DNA of 62,621 nucleotides, taken from assembly GCA_025360425.1 (NCBI GenBank), contig JANYCD010000006.1, forward strand, positions 1 to 62,621. The letters are read 5' to 3'. Source of the stretch: Sterolibacteriaceae bacterium (GTDB taxonomy: Bacteria > Pseudomonadota > Gammaproteobacteria > Burkholderiales > Rhodocyclaceae). This document shows, in pieces, positions 1 through 8,603 of this stretch (positions are counted from its first letter, which is position 1; each line of letters opens with the position of its first letter). Made by a program: the position numbers and the translations under genes. The notes under the pieces are model-generated. The model worked only from the letters and a program-made list of their open reading frames with translations, ran no database searches and was not told the DNA's origin.

Positions 1-364
1 GCAACATTGCTCAAAGTGAAATTGTAAGGTGCGGTGGTTGCCGTTCCAACCAAGGTACTGCCCCGATAGAAGTCGACTTTTGTGACGGTACCATCGGTAT
101 CGCTCGCAGTCGCAGTTAATCCAACAGTCGCTGGCGCTACAAAAACGGCCCCGTTGACCGGACTCGTCAAAGTTGCCACCAGCGGTATGTCGACACTGAT
201 GGCGACTGCCGATGAAGTGGTCGCCACCCCATAGTTATCGGTCGCTTTGGCGGTCAGACTGTAGTTGCCTGCTGTCACATTGGTCCAATTGATCGTATAG
301 GGTGAACTGGTTGCCGTGCCGATCAGGGTACTGCCCTGATAGAACTGTACCTGGCTGATCAAAT
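1..364 (-). pseudogene. Fragment of a large Ig-like repeat (Big_7-type) surface protein, 5' end broken
   Basis: Read on the minus strand this stretch encodes parts of two successive bacterial Ig-like repeats. The recurring pattern is V-x-F-Y-x-G-S-T-L-[IV]-G-T-A-T, then P-Y, then an N-V turn and A-T-D-N-Y-G. The two VxFYxGSTL blocks lie about 273 nt (91 aa) apart and are similar in DNA as well as protein. Such repeats build long secreted or surface proteins. The frame runs off the left edge. Upstream the Ig pattern stops at about 364; the frame stays open to about 515 but has no convincing start and encodes unrelated residues. The N-terminus therefore looks replaced by unrelated DNA next to the VapBC module. 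Family call is from the repeat pattern; truncation is an inference. Confidence 0.6.
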
Positions 365-406
365 CAAAGGGGTCAGCATGAATTAATATTTCGTGCCTGA
401 TCAAAT
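355..406. repeat. 10-bp direct repeat at the Ig-gene break point
   Basis: CTGATCAAAT occurs at 355-364, where Ig-repeat coding ends, and again at 397-406. The 32 bp between them are AT-rich, unlike the flanks. This could be a scar of insertion or illegitimate recombination that brought the VapBC module next to the broken gene. A chance repeat is also possible. Confidence 0.35.
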
Positions 407-466
407 TGACTACACCCAGTCTGTTTAGACTATAGCGCCGCACTGCTGGCGCTGGCAAGTCCGAGG

Positions 467-889
467 CTAGTCCGAAAATATAGCCTGGCGAAACGGATTC
501 CGAATCCCCAGACTTTCATCAATGACCTGTCCGTCCTGCATGTCTTCCGACAGCAGCACCTTGCATCCCGCCAGCAATGCCGAAGATACGATCATCGCAT
601 CGTAGATTGACAACGCGTACCGCTCGGAAAGTTCCAAACCTTTGTCATGGGTCTCCTCGCTGATCGGCACGACCTTGCACACGGCACGGATCGTGGTGAG
701 TACTTCACGAACTTCCCCCATCGACATCTTGAGTTTGCGCACGGCAACCGATGCGAACTCATTGAGCACCTGCACGCTGATGGTCCCGCCCGAAGCCAGC
801 GCATCCTCGGCACGATCCGCTTTGGCGTCGTCGCCGGAAAGCAGATAGAGCAGTACGTTCGTATCAAAAAATCGATTAGTGGCGCTCAT
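467..889 (-). CDS. vapC: PIN-domain ribonuclease toxin, VapC family
   Basis: A 140-aa protein with the acidic residues of a PIN-domain Mg-dependent RNase: D9 in FFDTNVLLY, E44 in LNEFA, D97 in IYDAMI and D116 in SEDMQDG. VapC toxins cleave tRNA or rRNA when their antitoxin is degraded. The ATG at 889 is preferred over a start at 934, because translation from there begins with the FFDTN strand and overlaps the antitoxin gene by 14 bp, the usual coupled arrangement. Its partner is the gene at 876-1109. Family assignment is secure; the RNA target is unknown. Confidence 0.88.
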   Translation of the reverse strand: MSATNRFFDTNVLLYLLSGDDAKADRAEDALASGGTISVQVLNEFASVAVRKLKMSMGEVREVLTTIRAVCKVVPISEETHDKGLELSERYALSIYDAMIVSSALLAGCKVLLSEDMQDGQVIDESLGIRNPFRQAIFSD

Positions 890-1109
890 TCGTTTCCAGT
901 CGGTCGAACTTGAAGTCGGCGGGCAGACGCCCACGGAATTTTCTCAGCCGTTCCAGCAAACCGCGCGCACCGGGACGTTTGTTGATTTCAAATGCACGCG
1001 CGCCAGCGACTTGTATCTCGATTTCGTCGCCCTCTTGCAGTTTCAGCGCTTCGACGACTGCCGCAGGTAGGCGCACCGCCAGACTGTTACCCCACTTTGC
1101 TATTTGCAT
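876..1109 (-). CDS. vapB: AbrB/MazE-fold antitoxin, VapB type
   Basis: A 77-aa protein starting MQIAKWGNSLAVRLP, the typical swapped-hairpin AbrB/MazE DNA-binding fold. The C-terminal half is basic and would wrap the toxin. It should neutralise VapC (467-889) and repress the pair. The gene precedes and overlaps vapC by 14 bp. A palindrome at 1126-1150, just upstream of the start, is the likely autoregulatory operator. Confidence 0.87.
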   Translation of the reverse strand: MQIAKWGNSLAVRLPAAVVEALKLQEGDEIEIQVAGARAFEINKRPGARGLLERLRKFRGRLPADFKFDRLETNERH

Positions 1110-1125
1110 GGCGATCTCCGGGTTG

Positions 1126-1150
1126 GATATACAAAATTCAATTGTATATC
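1126..1150. promoter_or_regulatory. Palindromic operator of the vapBC pair
   Basis: GATATACAA (1126-1134) and TTGTATATC (1142-1150) are perfect 9-bp inverted arms with a 7-bp spacer. They lie 17 bp upstream of the vapB start on the minus strand. AbrB/MazE-type antitoxins bind such AT-rich palindromes over their own promoter. The role is inferred from position. Confidence 0.7.
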
Positions 1151-1218
1151 TTTTACGCCTCGCGGTATGCTCCGTGCCCTGTACAAGAAATGCTCGTAAA
1201 TCTTAAGGAGAAACAGCC

Positions 1219-2343
1219 GTGTCCGCCCTGCTGCCCCAGCCCGACCCCGACGGCCTGCTCGAATATTCGGTGGTCTATACCGACCGCGCGCTTAACCACA
1301 TGTCGCAGCGCTTTCAGGGCGTGATGAAAGACATATCGCGCATCGTAAAGAAGGTCTACAACGCGAAGTCGGCCGTCGTGGTGCCTGGCAGCGGCACCTT
1401 CGGCATGGAAGCGGTGGCGCGCCAGTTCGCCACCGGCAAGAAGTGCCTGGTGATTCGCAATGGCTGGTTCAGTTTTCGCTGGACGCAGATTTTTGAGATG
1501 GGCAGCATTCCAACCGAGACCATTGTGCTCAAGGCGCGCCGGGTTGGTAGCGGCAGCCAGGCGCCATTTTCGCCGGCGCCGATTGAGGAAGTGGTCGCCG
1601 CGATTCATCAACACAAGCCGGACATGGTGTTCGCACCGCATGTCGAAACTGCCTCCGGCATCATGCTGCCCGACGACTACCTGCGTGCCGTCGGCGCGGC
1701 GGTGCGTGAATTCGGGGGGCTGTTCGTGCTCGATTGCATCGCCTCGGGCACGGTGTGGGTCGACATGGTGGCCAATGATGTCGACGTGCTGATCAGTGCG
1801 CCGCAAAAGGGCTGGAGCGGGTCACCCTGTTGCGCGTTGATTGCCCTCAGCGAACGCGCCCGTGCGCGGATCGACGACACCACCAGTACCAGCTTCGCCT
1901 GCGACCTGAAGAAGTGGCTGCAGATCATGGAGACTTATGAGGGCGGTGGTCACATGTACCACTCCACCATGCCGACCGATGCGCTCGCCGCTTCGCGCGA
2001 CGTGATGCTGGAAACGGAGGCCTATGGTTTTGAGAAAGTCTGCGCAGAACAAATCGAACTCGGCCGCCGCGTACGCGCGTTGATGGTGAAAAAAGGTTTC
2101 CCCAGTGTGGCGGCGGAAGGTTTCCAGGCGCCTAGCGTGGTGGTAAGTTACACCACCGATGCGGAGATTCAGTCGGCGAAGAAGTTCATCAGCATGGGCT
2201 TGCAGGCTGCTGCCGGCGTGCCGCTAAAGTGCGACGAACCTGTCGACTTCCGCAGTTTCCGCATCGGATTGTTCGGCCTGGACAAGCTGCACAATCCGGA
2301 GCGGACTGTGAACAGCCTTGAGGATGCCTTGAACAGGATTTAA
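1219..2343 (+). CDS. Class V aminotransferase (alanine/serine-glyoxylate/pyruvate type)
   Basis: A 374-aa PLP-dependent fold-type I protein resembling alanine-glyoxylate and 2-aminoethylphosphonate-pyruvate aminotransferases. The N-terminal third has the small-domain segment and a VVPGSGTFGMEA turn. LFVLDCIASG carries the Asp that contacts the pyridine nitrogen, and SAPQKGWSG carries the probable PLP Lys. The start is GTG, chosen because AAGGAG lies at 1205-1210. The amino donor and acceptor cannot be told from sequence. It is monocistronic and converges on the oxidoreductase gene: the tetranucleotide TTAA at 2340-2343 supplies the stop codon of both genes. Confidence 0.8.
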   Translation: MSALLPQPDPDGLLEYSVVYTDRALNHMSQRFQGVMKDISRIVKKVYNAKSAVVVPGSGTFGMEAVARQFATGKKCLVIRNGWFSFRWTQIFEMGSIPTETIVLKARRVGSGSQAPFSPAPIEEVVAAIHQHKPDMVFAPHVETASGIMLPDDYLRAVGAAVREFGGLFVLDCIASGTVWVDMVANDVDVLISAPQKGWSGSPCCALIALSERARARIDDTTSTSFACDLKKWLQIMETYEGGGHMYHSTMPTDALAASRDVMLETEAYGFEKVCAEQIELGRRVRALMVKKGFPSVAAEGFQAPSVVVSYTTDAEIQSAKKFISMGLQAAAGVPLKCDEPVDFRSFRIGLFGLDKLHNPERTVNSLEDALNRI

Positions 2344-4499
2344 TCCGTCATCCGCGCGATATTTACCGGGATCGCCGACATGCGCGGCATCGAATTCAAC
2401 GGTTCGACATCGCGATCGATCGAGATGAGCAAGTTGGTCGATGCCCCGTGCGTCGCGGTGTCCTTGGTCTCGCCGGGCAACGGCCCCCACGCATGGGCCA
2501 TCGACACGACACCGCGGCGTAGTCCCGCATCGGCCTGGACGATCGCCGCAATGGATGCATGATCGGACGTGATCCTGATCCGGTCGCCACTGTTCAGCCC
2601 ATACGCCGCCAGATCCTCGGGATTCAGAAAAGCCGGATTGTAGGGATTGCGCTTGCGCGTGGTCGGCAGGAACATGCCGACGGTGTTGTAAAAATCGCGC
2701 ATCCGCCGAGACGACAACAGATGCGTGAATTGCTGGCCGCCATCTGTGTGCCTGGTGGCGCCCAGCTCGGCCGCAAGTGCAGCGATCTCCCCCCCTATGT
2801 CCTCCGGCACCACGTCGAAGGTTGCCGTGGCCTCTGGGCGTGGCGGCAGCACGGTGGTCTGGGCTTCGTAATAAATCTTGCCCGATGGATACTTTTTGAT
2901 TTCCTCCAGCGGCGCCAGCGGATGCTGGGTGCGCATGGCGAGAAGCTGATCGTTGGTCGGCCCCTTGTCCATGTCCAGCGTATTGCCGGAGAAGACCATG
3001 GTCTTGCCCAGGCGCTTGGCCAGGGCCCAGAAAAAATACCACTCCTCGATCACTTCGGAATCCTTGGGCGGCTTGAGCAAGGCGGGGGCGTACTGCATCC
3101 ATGGCTCGGGGAAGAAGGCGAAGGCGTAGGCGCTGACCGGCAGGTCGGAACGTTCGTACTGCAACAGCGGCGGAAAGATGTAGTCGCACTGCTTCGCCGT
3201 GTTGGTCATGTAGGGTTCTACCGCGACCTTGAACTCCAGCGCGTCGAAGGCGCGCTGCATCTTTTGCTGATCGGGCATCAGGTTGGCGAGGTTGCCGCCA
3301 CACGAGATTAGACATTTCACCTGGCCGGGACCGGGGGTAAGAATTTCGTCGGGCAGCGTGCCGGTTGGCCTTTCGCCGATGATCATGCCTACGCCGCGAA
3401 TGCGGCTGGGCGGCACCTTCCATGAGGTGCGCGGCGGCGCAATCACTTCGGCACGGAATGGCTCGGATGGCACCATCATGTCGAAACCCAGCACCTTGTC
3501 GCCGGCACGCAGAAAGCGACCGCAGATGACGTTGAGGGTATCGGCCAGATGCTGCATCAGGTTGGAGTGCGGCGCCATGCTGGGGCCAGTGCCGGTGTAG
3601 ACACGGCCCTGCTTCGAATCACGGGCAAAGAGTTCGGCAACGCGGCGCAGGTCACCGGGCTGAAGCTTGGCGCGGGCTTCGACCACATCTTCGGTGAAGG
3701 GCTCGACGGCTTCACGCAGCGCGGCCATCGATGCGGTACCGACGTAACGTTCGCAGAACGCCTTGTCCTCCCAGCCTTCTTTCAACACCATGCGAATCAA
3801 ACTGGCGAGGATGAAGGCGTCGTTGCCCGGCAGCGGCTGGATCAGCACGTCGGCGTGCGTCGCCGTCTCGGTCTTGCGCGGGTCGATGACAATGACCTTG
3901 AGGCCGCGGGCACGCTCCGCATTGAGTCGGTTGGTCGGCTGTGAATGGAGCATGCCAAGCAGGCCGTGAGAAAGCAACGGGTTGGTGCCGAGAAAAAGTA
4001 TCACGTCGGCCTGCGCCAATTGCAGGTTGCCGCCGGCCCAACCGCCCAGCCGTTCGAACGCAAGCACCTTGGCGGATTGGTCAATGGTGAACGCGGTGAA
4101 GTTGGAGCGCGAACCGATGGCGTTGAGAAAGCTCGCCTGCGTGGTGAAGGCGGTGGCATTGTATTGGGCGCCATTGCCGAAGTAGACGCCGACGGCATCG
4201 GGACCGTCACGCTGCATGATCGCGGCAAGTTTGGCGGCGACTTCATCAAGCGCCTGCTCGACCGGGATTTGTTTGAATGTGCCGTCCGGCTGGCGCTTCA
4301 ATGGATGGAGCAGTCGGCTCTCGCCGTGGTGCGCTTCTTCCGCTTGCAAACCCTTGAAGCAGGCATAGCCCTGTGACAGCGGATTGTCCTTGTCGCCGCG
4401 GATATCGACGATCTTGTTGGTTTCGTCGTCGATCTTCAACTGCATGCCGCAGTGACCGAGACAGATGCGACAGAATGAGCGACCTTCACGGATAGCCAT
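2340..4499 (-). CDS. Molybdopterin-dependent oxidoreductase, [4Fe-4S] containing, stand-alone
   Basis: A 719-aa member of the DMSO reductase/formate dehydrogenase superfamily. The N-terminus carries C10-x2-C13-x3-C17 and C47 for one [4Fe-4S] cluster, followed by bis-MGD binding domains (GVYFGNG near 104, FLGTNPLLSHG near 185) and a C-terminal beta-barrel cofactor-binding domain. Where formate dehydrogenases carry Cys or Sec as Mo ligand, the sequence reads TIDQSAK (138-144), so the metal ligand is not an obvious Cys. No Tat signal is visible, so it is probably cytoplasmic. No electron-transfer or membrane subunit is encoded nearby. The substrate is unknown; formate and small organic hydroxylations are possible. 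GAGGAG precedes the start. Confidence 0.82.
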   Translation of the reverse strand: MAIREGRSFCRICLGHCGMQLKIDDETNKIVDIRGDKDNPLSQGYACFKGLQAEEAHHGESRLLHPLKRQPDGTFKQIPVEQALDEVAAKLAAIMQRDGPDAVGVYFGNGAQYNATAFTTQASFLNAIGSRSNFTAFTIDQSAKVLAFERLGGWAGGNLQLAQADVILFLGTNPLLSHGLLGMLHSQPTNRLNAERARGLKVIVIDPRKTETATHADVLIQPLPGNDAFILASLIRMVLKEGWEDKAFCERYVGTASMAALREAVEPFTEDVVEARAKLQPGDLRRVAELFARDSKQGRVYTGTGPSMAPHSNLMQHLADTLNVICGRFLRAGDKVLGFDMMVPSEPFRAEVIAPPRTSWKVPPSRIRGVGMIIGERPTGTLPDEILTPGPGQVKCLISCGGNLANLMPDQQKMQRAFDALEFKVAVEPYMTNTAKQCDYIFPPLLQYERSDLPVSAYAFAFFPEPWMQYAPALLKPPKDSEVIEEWYFFWALAKRLGKTMVFSGNTLDMDKGPTNDQLLAMRTQHPLAPLEEIKKYPSGKIYYEAQTTVLPPRPEATATFDVVPEDIGGEIAALAAELGATRHTDGGQQFTHLLSSRRMRDFYNTVGMFLPTTRKRNPYNPAFLNPEDLAAYGLNSGDRIRITSDHASIAAIVQADAGLRRGVVSMAHAWGPLPGETKDTATHGASTNLLISIDRDVEPLNSMPRMSAIPVNIARMTD

Positions 4500-4636
4500 G
4501 GGGTAAGTCTCCTCGTTTTGTTTTATGAGTATGCCTGCTAAATTACCTTGGGGCTACGAGAAGCTACCGAGCGCTAGTCCTGGTGGCTAGAGCAGGACGT
4601 GACAGATGCACGCCGCCCGGCCACCAACAGCGGGAC

Positions 4637-5725
4637 TTAGCCCGCTAGCGCCGGATAGTCGGTGTACCCCTCGCCGTCGCCTCCGTAGAGCTTGTCGGTC
4701 CGCAGTTCGTTGAATGGCGCGTTGTCTTTGAGCCTGCGCACCAGATCGGGATTGCTGATGAAGGGGCGACCGAAGGCCACCAGGTCGGCCTTGCCGGAGG
4801 CGACTGCTTCCATGCCCGTGATGCGGGTGTAGCTGTTGTTAACCAGCCATGCACCAGGGAAACGTTTGCGCAAAGCGGCGTAATCAAATTCGGGAGCGCC
4901 TTCCGGTTGTCGCGGGCCACCGGTTTCGCCTTCGATCACATGCACATAGGCCAGACCCATGGGCGCCAACTGTTCCACCACGTAGCCATACAGCGCTTGC
5001 GGATTGCTGTCCAGCTCACTGCTGTTGCCGAAGGTGGTCATCGGGCTGATGCGGATACCGGTGCGCGCGGCGCCGACCTCTTCGGTCACTGCCTGCATGA
5101 CTTCCTGCAGCAGCCGCGCACGATTGGGGATGCTGCCGCCATAAGGACCGCTGCGGTCGTTGATGCTGTCGCGCAGGAACTGCTCCAGCAGATAGGTGTT
5201 GGCAGAATGGACTTCGACGCCGTCAAAACCGGCCTGCATGGCGCAGCGCGCGGCATGGCGATATTCCGCCACCAGACCCGGCAGTTCATCGTCGCGCAGG
5301 GCACGCGGGGGGGACACCGGTACAAAACCGTCGCGGGTAAAGGTCATGGTTTTTGCCGGAGTGCTAGTGGCGGAGACCGGTGCAATGCCGTTTGGCAGCA
5401 GCGATGAATGCGAGATGCGCCCGACATGCCATAACTGGATCACGATCTTGCCGCCCGCGGCGTGCACGCCGTCGGTGATGCGGCGCCATGCCTCAACATG
5501 CTCGGCCAGGAAGATGCCCGGCGTATCGAGGTAGCCCTGCGCCATCGCGCTGACATGGCTGGCTTCCGTAACGATCAGCCCGGCACTGGCGCGCTGACGG
5601 TAGTGTTCCGCCATCGTCGCGGTGGGAATGCCGCCAACAGCCCGGTTGCGCGTCAATGGCGCCATGACGATGCGATTGGCCAGCGAAATGTCGCCGATCT
5701 TGATGGGATCGAACAGGGAAGTCAC
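4637..5725 (-). CDS. Old Yellow Enzyme family ene-reductase (NADH:flavin oxidoreductase)
   Basis: A 362-aa FMN TIM-barrel protein. IVMAPLTRNR near the N-terminus, QLWHVGR near 100 and the paired His/Asn of EVHSANTYLLEQFLRD (about residue 180) are hallmarks of OYE/NemA enzymes, which reduce C=C bonds of enones using NAD(P)H. The GTG at 5725 is chosen because AAGGAG lies 7 nt upstream; a start at 5767 would add a non-conserved leader. In this setting it could reduce a ring or side-chain enone during breakdown of an alicyclic compound. It lies downstream of the TetR gene on the same strand. Confidence 0.88.
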   Translation of the reverse strand: MTSLFDPIKIGDISLANRIVMAPLTRNRAVGGIPTATMAEHYRQRASAGLIVTEASHVSAMAQGYLDTPGIFLAEHVEAWRRITDGVHAAGGKIVIQLWHVGRISHSSLLPNGIAPVSATSTPAKTMTFTRDGFVPVSPPRALRDDELPGLVAEYRHAARCAMQAGFDGVEVHSANTYLLEQFLRDSINDRSGPYGGSIPNRARLLQEVMQAVTEEVGAARTGIRISPMTTFGNSSELDSNPQALYGYVVEQLAPMGLAYVHVIEGETGGPRQPEGAPEFDYAALRKRFPGAWLVNNSYTRITGMEAVASGKADLVAFGRPFISNPDLVRRLKDNAPFNELRTDKLYGGDGEGYTDYPALAG

Positions 5726-5808
5726 GGGTGTTTCTCCTTCAAGGGGTTGGTGCAAGGAAACAGACAAGCCAGTATATGAGGACTGCGCTGCCGTACTTCA
5801 AGCGCGAT

Positions 5809-6630
5809 CTATCGGCTTTTGCTCGCGGTCTTTTTTGGCGGCGCTTTCTTCTTCATGCCTGGGCTTGTGATCGGGACGGGCTGCAGCACAGTCATCGCCC
5901 GATCAACGATGGAGGCTGCGGCCGTGGACAGATTGCGGGGCCGCCGATAGAGCAGCGACGTGATGATGATCTGGTTGACGCTGCCGTTCAGGATGGTGGC
6001 CGTTTCGTAGGGATTGGGGCCAGCCGGCCATTCTCCGTCGATCTCACCCTGACGAATAAGATACAGAACGATGTGCACATAATCGTCAAAACCATGTCGC
6101 AGTGAACTTTCCGTCACCAGCACGCTGGGCCAGATTTCGAGATACAGAACCCGCGCCCACTCGGGATTGCGCCGCGCAAAATCCGCGGCCAGCCACAAGT
6201 AAAGTCTCAAACGCTCCCGGGCAGTCTTCTTGTCGGCGACCGCTTCGGCATATTCCAGAAAGAATTGGGCAAAGTTAGCCGTCGGCACCGTATAGGCGAT
6301 TTCTTCCTTGCTTGAGTAGTACTCGTAAATGGTGGATACCGGCATCCCGGCTTCCGACGCGATATCGCCGATGCGCGATCTCGAGATGCCGTCGCGCGCG
6401 AATACCCGCAGAGCCGCACGCAATATTTCCTGGTCGCGCTTTTTGCTCCGGTCCTGCTTGCGCTCGCCATTCGCCCGCTGGCAGCGATCGATGATGCCAG
6501 CGAGGAAACTCGACCAGCGCTCGTCGGCGCTTTCCGGTGAGACTGCCTCTGCGCTCGGAGCTGTTTTTCGTCCGCGCGTGATCTTTGTTGATGCGTCATT
6601 CATGATGGATTCGTGCGTAGTAAACGGCAT
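5809..6630 (-). CDS. TetR-family transcriptional regulator
   Basis: A 273-aa protein. Residues about 65-112 form the TetR helix-turn-helix (ILRAALRVFARDG, then SRIGDIASEAG and TIYEYYSSKEEI). It is longer than usual: about 60 hydrophilic residues precede the DNA-binding domain and a Lys/Pro-rich tail (GMKKKAPPKK) ends it. The middle is the usual all-helical ligand-binding domain. It lies between the OYE gene and the SnoaL-like gene, so it probably controls this minus-strand cluster in response to a pathway acyl-CoA or substrate. No ribosome binding site is obvious at either candidate ATG (6630 or 6603). Confidence 0.85.
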   Translation of the reverse strand: MPFTTHESIMNDASTKITRGRKTAPSAEAVSPESADERWSSFLAGIIDRCQRANGERKQDRSKKRDQEILRAALRVFARDGISRSRIGDIASEAGMPVSTIYEYYSSKEEIAYTVPTANFAQFFLEYAEAVADKKTARERLRLYLWLAADFARRNPEWARVLYLEIWPSVLVTESSLRHGFDDYVHIVLYLIRQGEIDGEWPAGPNPYETATILNGSVNQIIITSLLYRRPRNLSTAAASIVDRAMTVLQPVPITSPGMKKKAPPKKTASKSR

Positions 6631-6683
6631 GGCTGCACGTGGTTGGCGATATGGCGCACCCGCTATTGGCAGATCGTTCTGTC

Positions 6684-7076
6684 TCAGCCGTAATCATCCC
6701 ATTTTACAATGCGGCCGGCTTTCACAATGAATAGCGAACAGAAATCGAATTTGAGATGCTCGCCATTCTTGGCAAAGCCGGGAATATCCTGCGTTGCGGT
6801 GGCTTCCCAGCTTGCCTCGGTCACTACCAGATCACCGCATGCTTCCATACGGTGGATCTTGGTGTAGCGACGATTGGGGATCAGGTTTTCACCCATGGTC
6901 TTGAGGATGCCAATCGTTTCAGCGGCATTCGCGCAGACGAAATTGCGATTGTGGTGTTCGAAGCGAAGATCTTCGGCAAACACCTGCGCAAGTTGGTCCC
7001 AATGCTTGCCGGCATAGGCATCGAAATAGCGTTGCACCACCGCTAGCGGGGCGTCGGACTTATCGGTTTTCTCCAT
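6684..7076 (-). CDS. SnoaL/NTF2-like fold protein
   Basis: A 130-aa protein with the NTF2-like pattern: an N-terminal helix (VVQRYFDAYAGKHWDQLAQVF), AEDLRFEHHN, a central strand run (VVTEASWEA) and a final FCSLFIVKAGRIVKWDDY. The family includes ketosteroid isomerase-like and limonene-epoxide hydrolase-like enzymes and non-catalytic proteins. The acidic end (WDD) resembles catalytic or pocket residues of the SnoaL group, but no specific reaction can be assigned. GGAG lies upstream of the ATG. It is the first gene after the carboxyltransferase-like gene on the same strand. Confidence 0.75.
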   Translation of the reverse strand: MEKTDKSDAPLAVVQRYFDAYAGKHWDQLAQVFAEDLRFEHHNRNFVCANAAETIGILKTMGENLIPNRRYTKIHRMEACGDLVVTEASWEATATQDIPGFAKNGEHLKFDFCSLFIVKAGRIVKWDDYG

Positions 7077-7118
7077 GGCTAATCTCCGTCCTGTTGGCTT
7101 TTTAAAAATCTTTTCCGG

Positions 7119-8582
7119 TCACGAACGGTTTCGTCGCAGCGAAACATTCATGGCTGACGATTTGATTTCGATGAACGGCAACCTTGTCATCGTCATCAGC
7201 TGACGCACGCGTTCGAGCTCGGGTGACGACAGCAGCGGATAGGTCTGTTTCACCGGTCCGGCGGCACGCATTTTCTCGATGTCGGTCGCGGGCACCGTGG
7301 CACGCAGCATCAGCTCATCCTCATCTTCCGTGCCATAGCGTTTCTTCAGATCTTCGAGTGTCGGCTGCTCCGGTGGATGGGCGAGAATTTCGGCCGCGCG
7401 GGATGAAGCCATGATCCTGTCGAGAATGTCCGGATCGATCGGCGCCACGGTCTGGCCGTAGTAACCGGCGGCATACTGCACCACCTCGTCCGGAATCGTG
7501 CCGTAGCGCTTGCCGGTGACGACATTGAGCACGGCCTGGATACCGACCAGTTGGCTGAACGGCGTCGCCATGCCCGGATAGCCGAGTTCACGCCGCACGC
7601 GGGCCGTTTCGTCAAGCACCACACCAAGCCTGTCGCTCATGTTGTGCTGCGCCAGCTGGGCCTTGAAGGTGCCCATCATGCCGCCAGGAATCTGGTGCTC
7701 GATCGAAAACACATCGTATTCGGCGTACTGGTTGACCAGGAATCCGGCCGCCTTGCCCACCGTCTCGAAATGATCGGCGACGGGCTGGAACAGCGAGGTA
7801 TCGAGATTGTGGGAGTGCCCCTTCAACTCAATATTCCTGGTCATGATTTCGGTCGACGGCACCGAGGGGCCGTTGGCCATGGGACGGCTGGCGGTGTGCA
7901 GAACCGACACCCCCAGATCAATCGCGTCGAGATAGGCCTTGGCCGACATGCCAAGCAGATTATTGGAGTGGAACTCGATCGGCTTGCCACGCGCCTTGGC
8001 GACAATCGCCGGCAGCAGTGTTTTCAGCCGTTCCTTTTCCAGCACGCCGGCAGTGTCATAGAGCAGTATCGAATCCACATCCGCAAAAGCCGAGAGCTTG
8101 TCCGCCTTGTCGGCGTAATACGCATCGGTGTGCACCGGAGACAGCGCGAACATGATCGCCGCCGCCACGTCGGCCTTGGCTTCCTTCGCCACCTTGGCCA
8201 GGCGCAACATTTTGTCGATGTTGAACAGCACGTCGTAAATCCAGAACGAGCGCACGCCGTGCGCGCAAAGCCGGCGTACCCAAAGGTCCATCAGTGCATC
8301 CGGACTGACGCCGAAGGTGACGTTGGCATTGGAGCGAAGGCCGGCACGCACTGGTGTGCGTGGCATCGAGGCGACCAGCAGGTCGAGTCCTTCCCAATAG
8401 TTTTCGTGACAGTAGCGCGTCAGCACATCAAGCATGCCGCCACCGGTCAGGTCAATGACGCGGAATCCGCTGCGGTCGATCAGCGGCGATACCGGCAGCG
8501 CCATGCCCGCCTGCATGCGCAAGCCCCACAGACTCTGCTGGCCATCGCGCATCGTCTCATCGAGAAATTCTATATGTGCCAT
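7119..8582 (-). CDS. Carboxyltransferase-like protein (pyruvate carboxylase/OadA CT fold), divergent metal site, copy 1
   Basis: A 487-aa protein with the HMGL-like TIM barrel and conserved C-terminal region of oxaloacetate decarboxylase alpha, transcarboxylase 5S and pyruvate carboxylase. RDGQQSLWGLRM (12-23) matches the RDxHQSL motif whose Asp (here D13) binds the metal. The expected carboxylated Lys in IKDMAGLL is replaced by Tyr175 (LLYDTAGVL). Of the HxH metal ligands, H205 remains but the second is N207 (FHSNN). It aligns without gaps over the first 210 residues with the copy at 23677-25131, which has the opposite loss. Biotin carrier and ligase genes follow upstream; no biotin carboxylase lies in this cluster. 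A normal carboxyl-transfer mechanism is doubtful. Confidence 0.82.
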   Translation of the reverse strand: MAHIEFLDETMRDGQQSLWGLRMQAGMALPVSPLIDRSGFRVIDLTGGGMLDVLTRYCHENYWEGLDLLVASMPRTPVRAGLRSNANVTFGVSPDALMDLWVRRLCAHGVRSFWIYDVLFNIDKMLRLAKVAKEAKADVAAAIMFALSPVHTDAYYADKADKLSAFADVDSILLYDTAGVLEKERLKTLLPAIVAKARGKPIEFHSNNLLGMSAKAYLDAIDLGVSVLHTASRPMANGPSVPSTEIMTRNIELKGHSHNLDTSLFQPVADHFETVGKAAGFLVNQYAEYDVFSIEHQIPGGMMGTFKAQLAQHNMSDRLGVVLDETARVRRELGYPGMATPFSQLVGIQAVLNVVTGKRYGTIPDEVVQYAAGYYGQTVAPIDPDILDRIMASSRAAEILAHPPEQPTLEDLKKRYGTEDEDELMLRATVPATDIEKMRAAGPVKQTYPLLSSPELERVRQLMTMTRLPFIEIKSSAMNVSLRRNRS

Positions 8583-8603
8583 GGAAAACTCCTCAGTTCT
8601 TTG

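Noticed and set aside
2559..3311. Long plus-strand frame opposite the molybdopterin oxidoreductase gene
   Set aside because: It lies wholly antisense to a strongly conserved gene, and its translation is rich in Arg/Gly/His with no domain. It is a GC-rich shadow frame.
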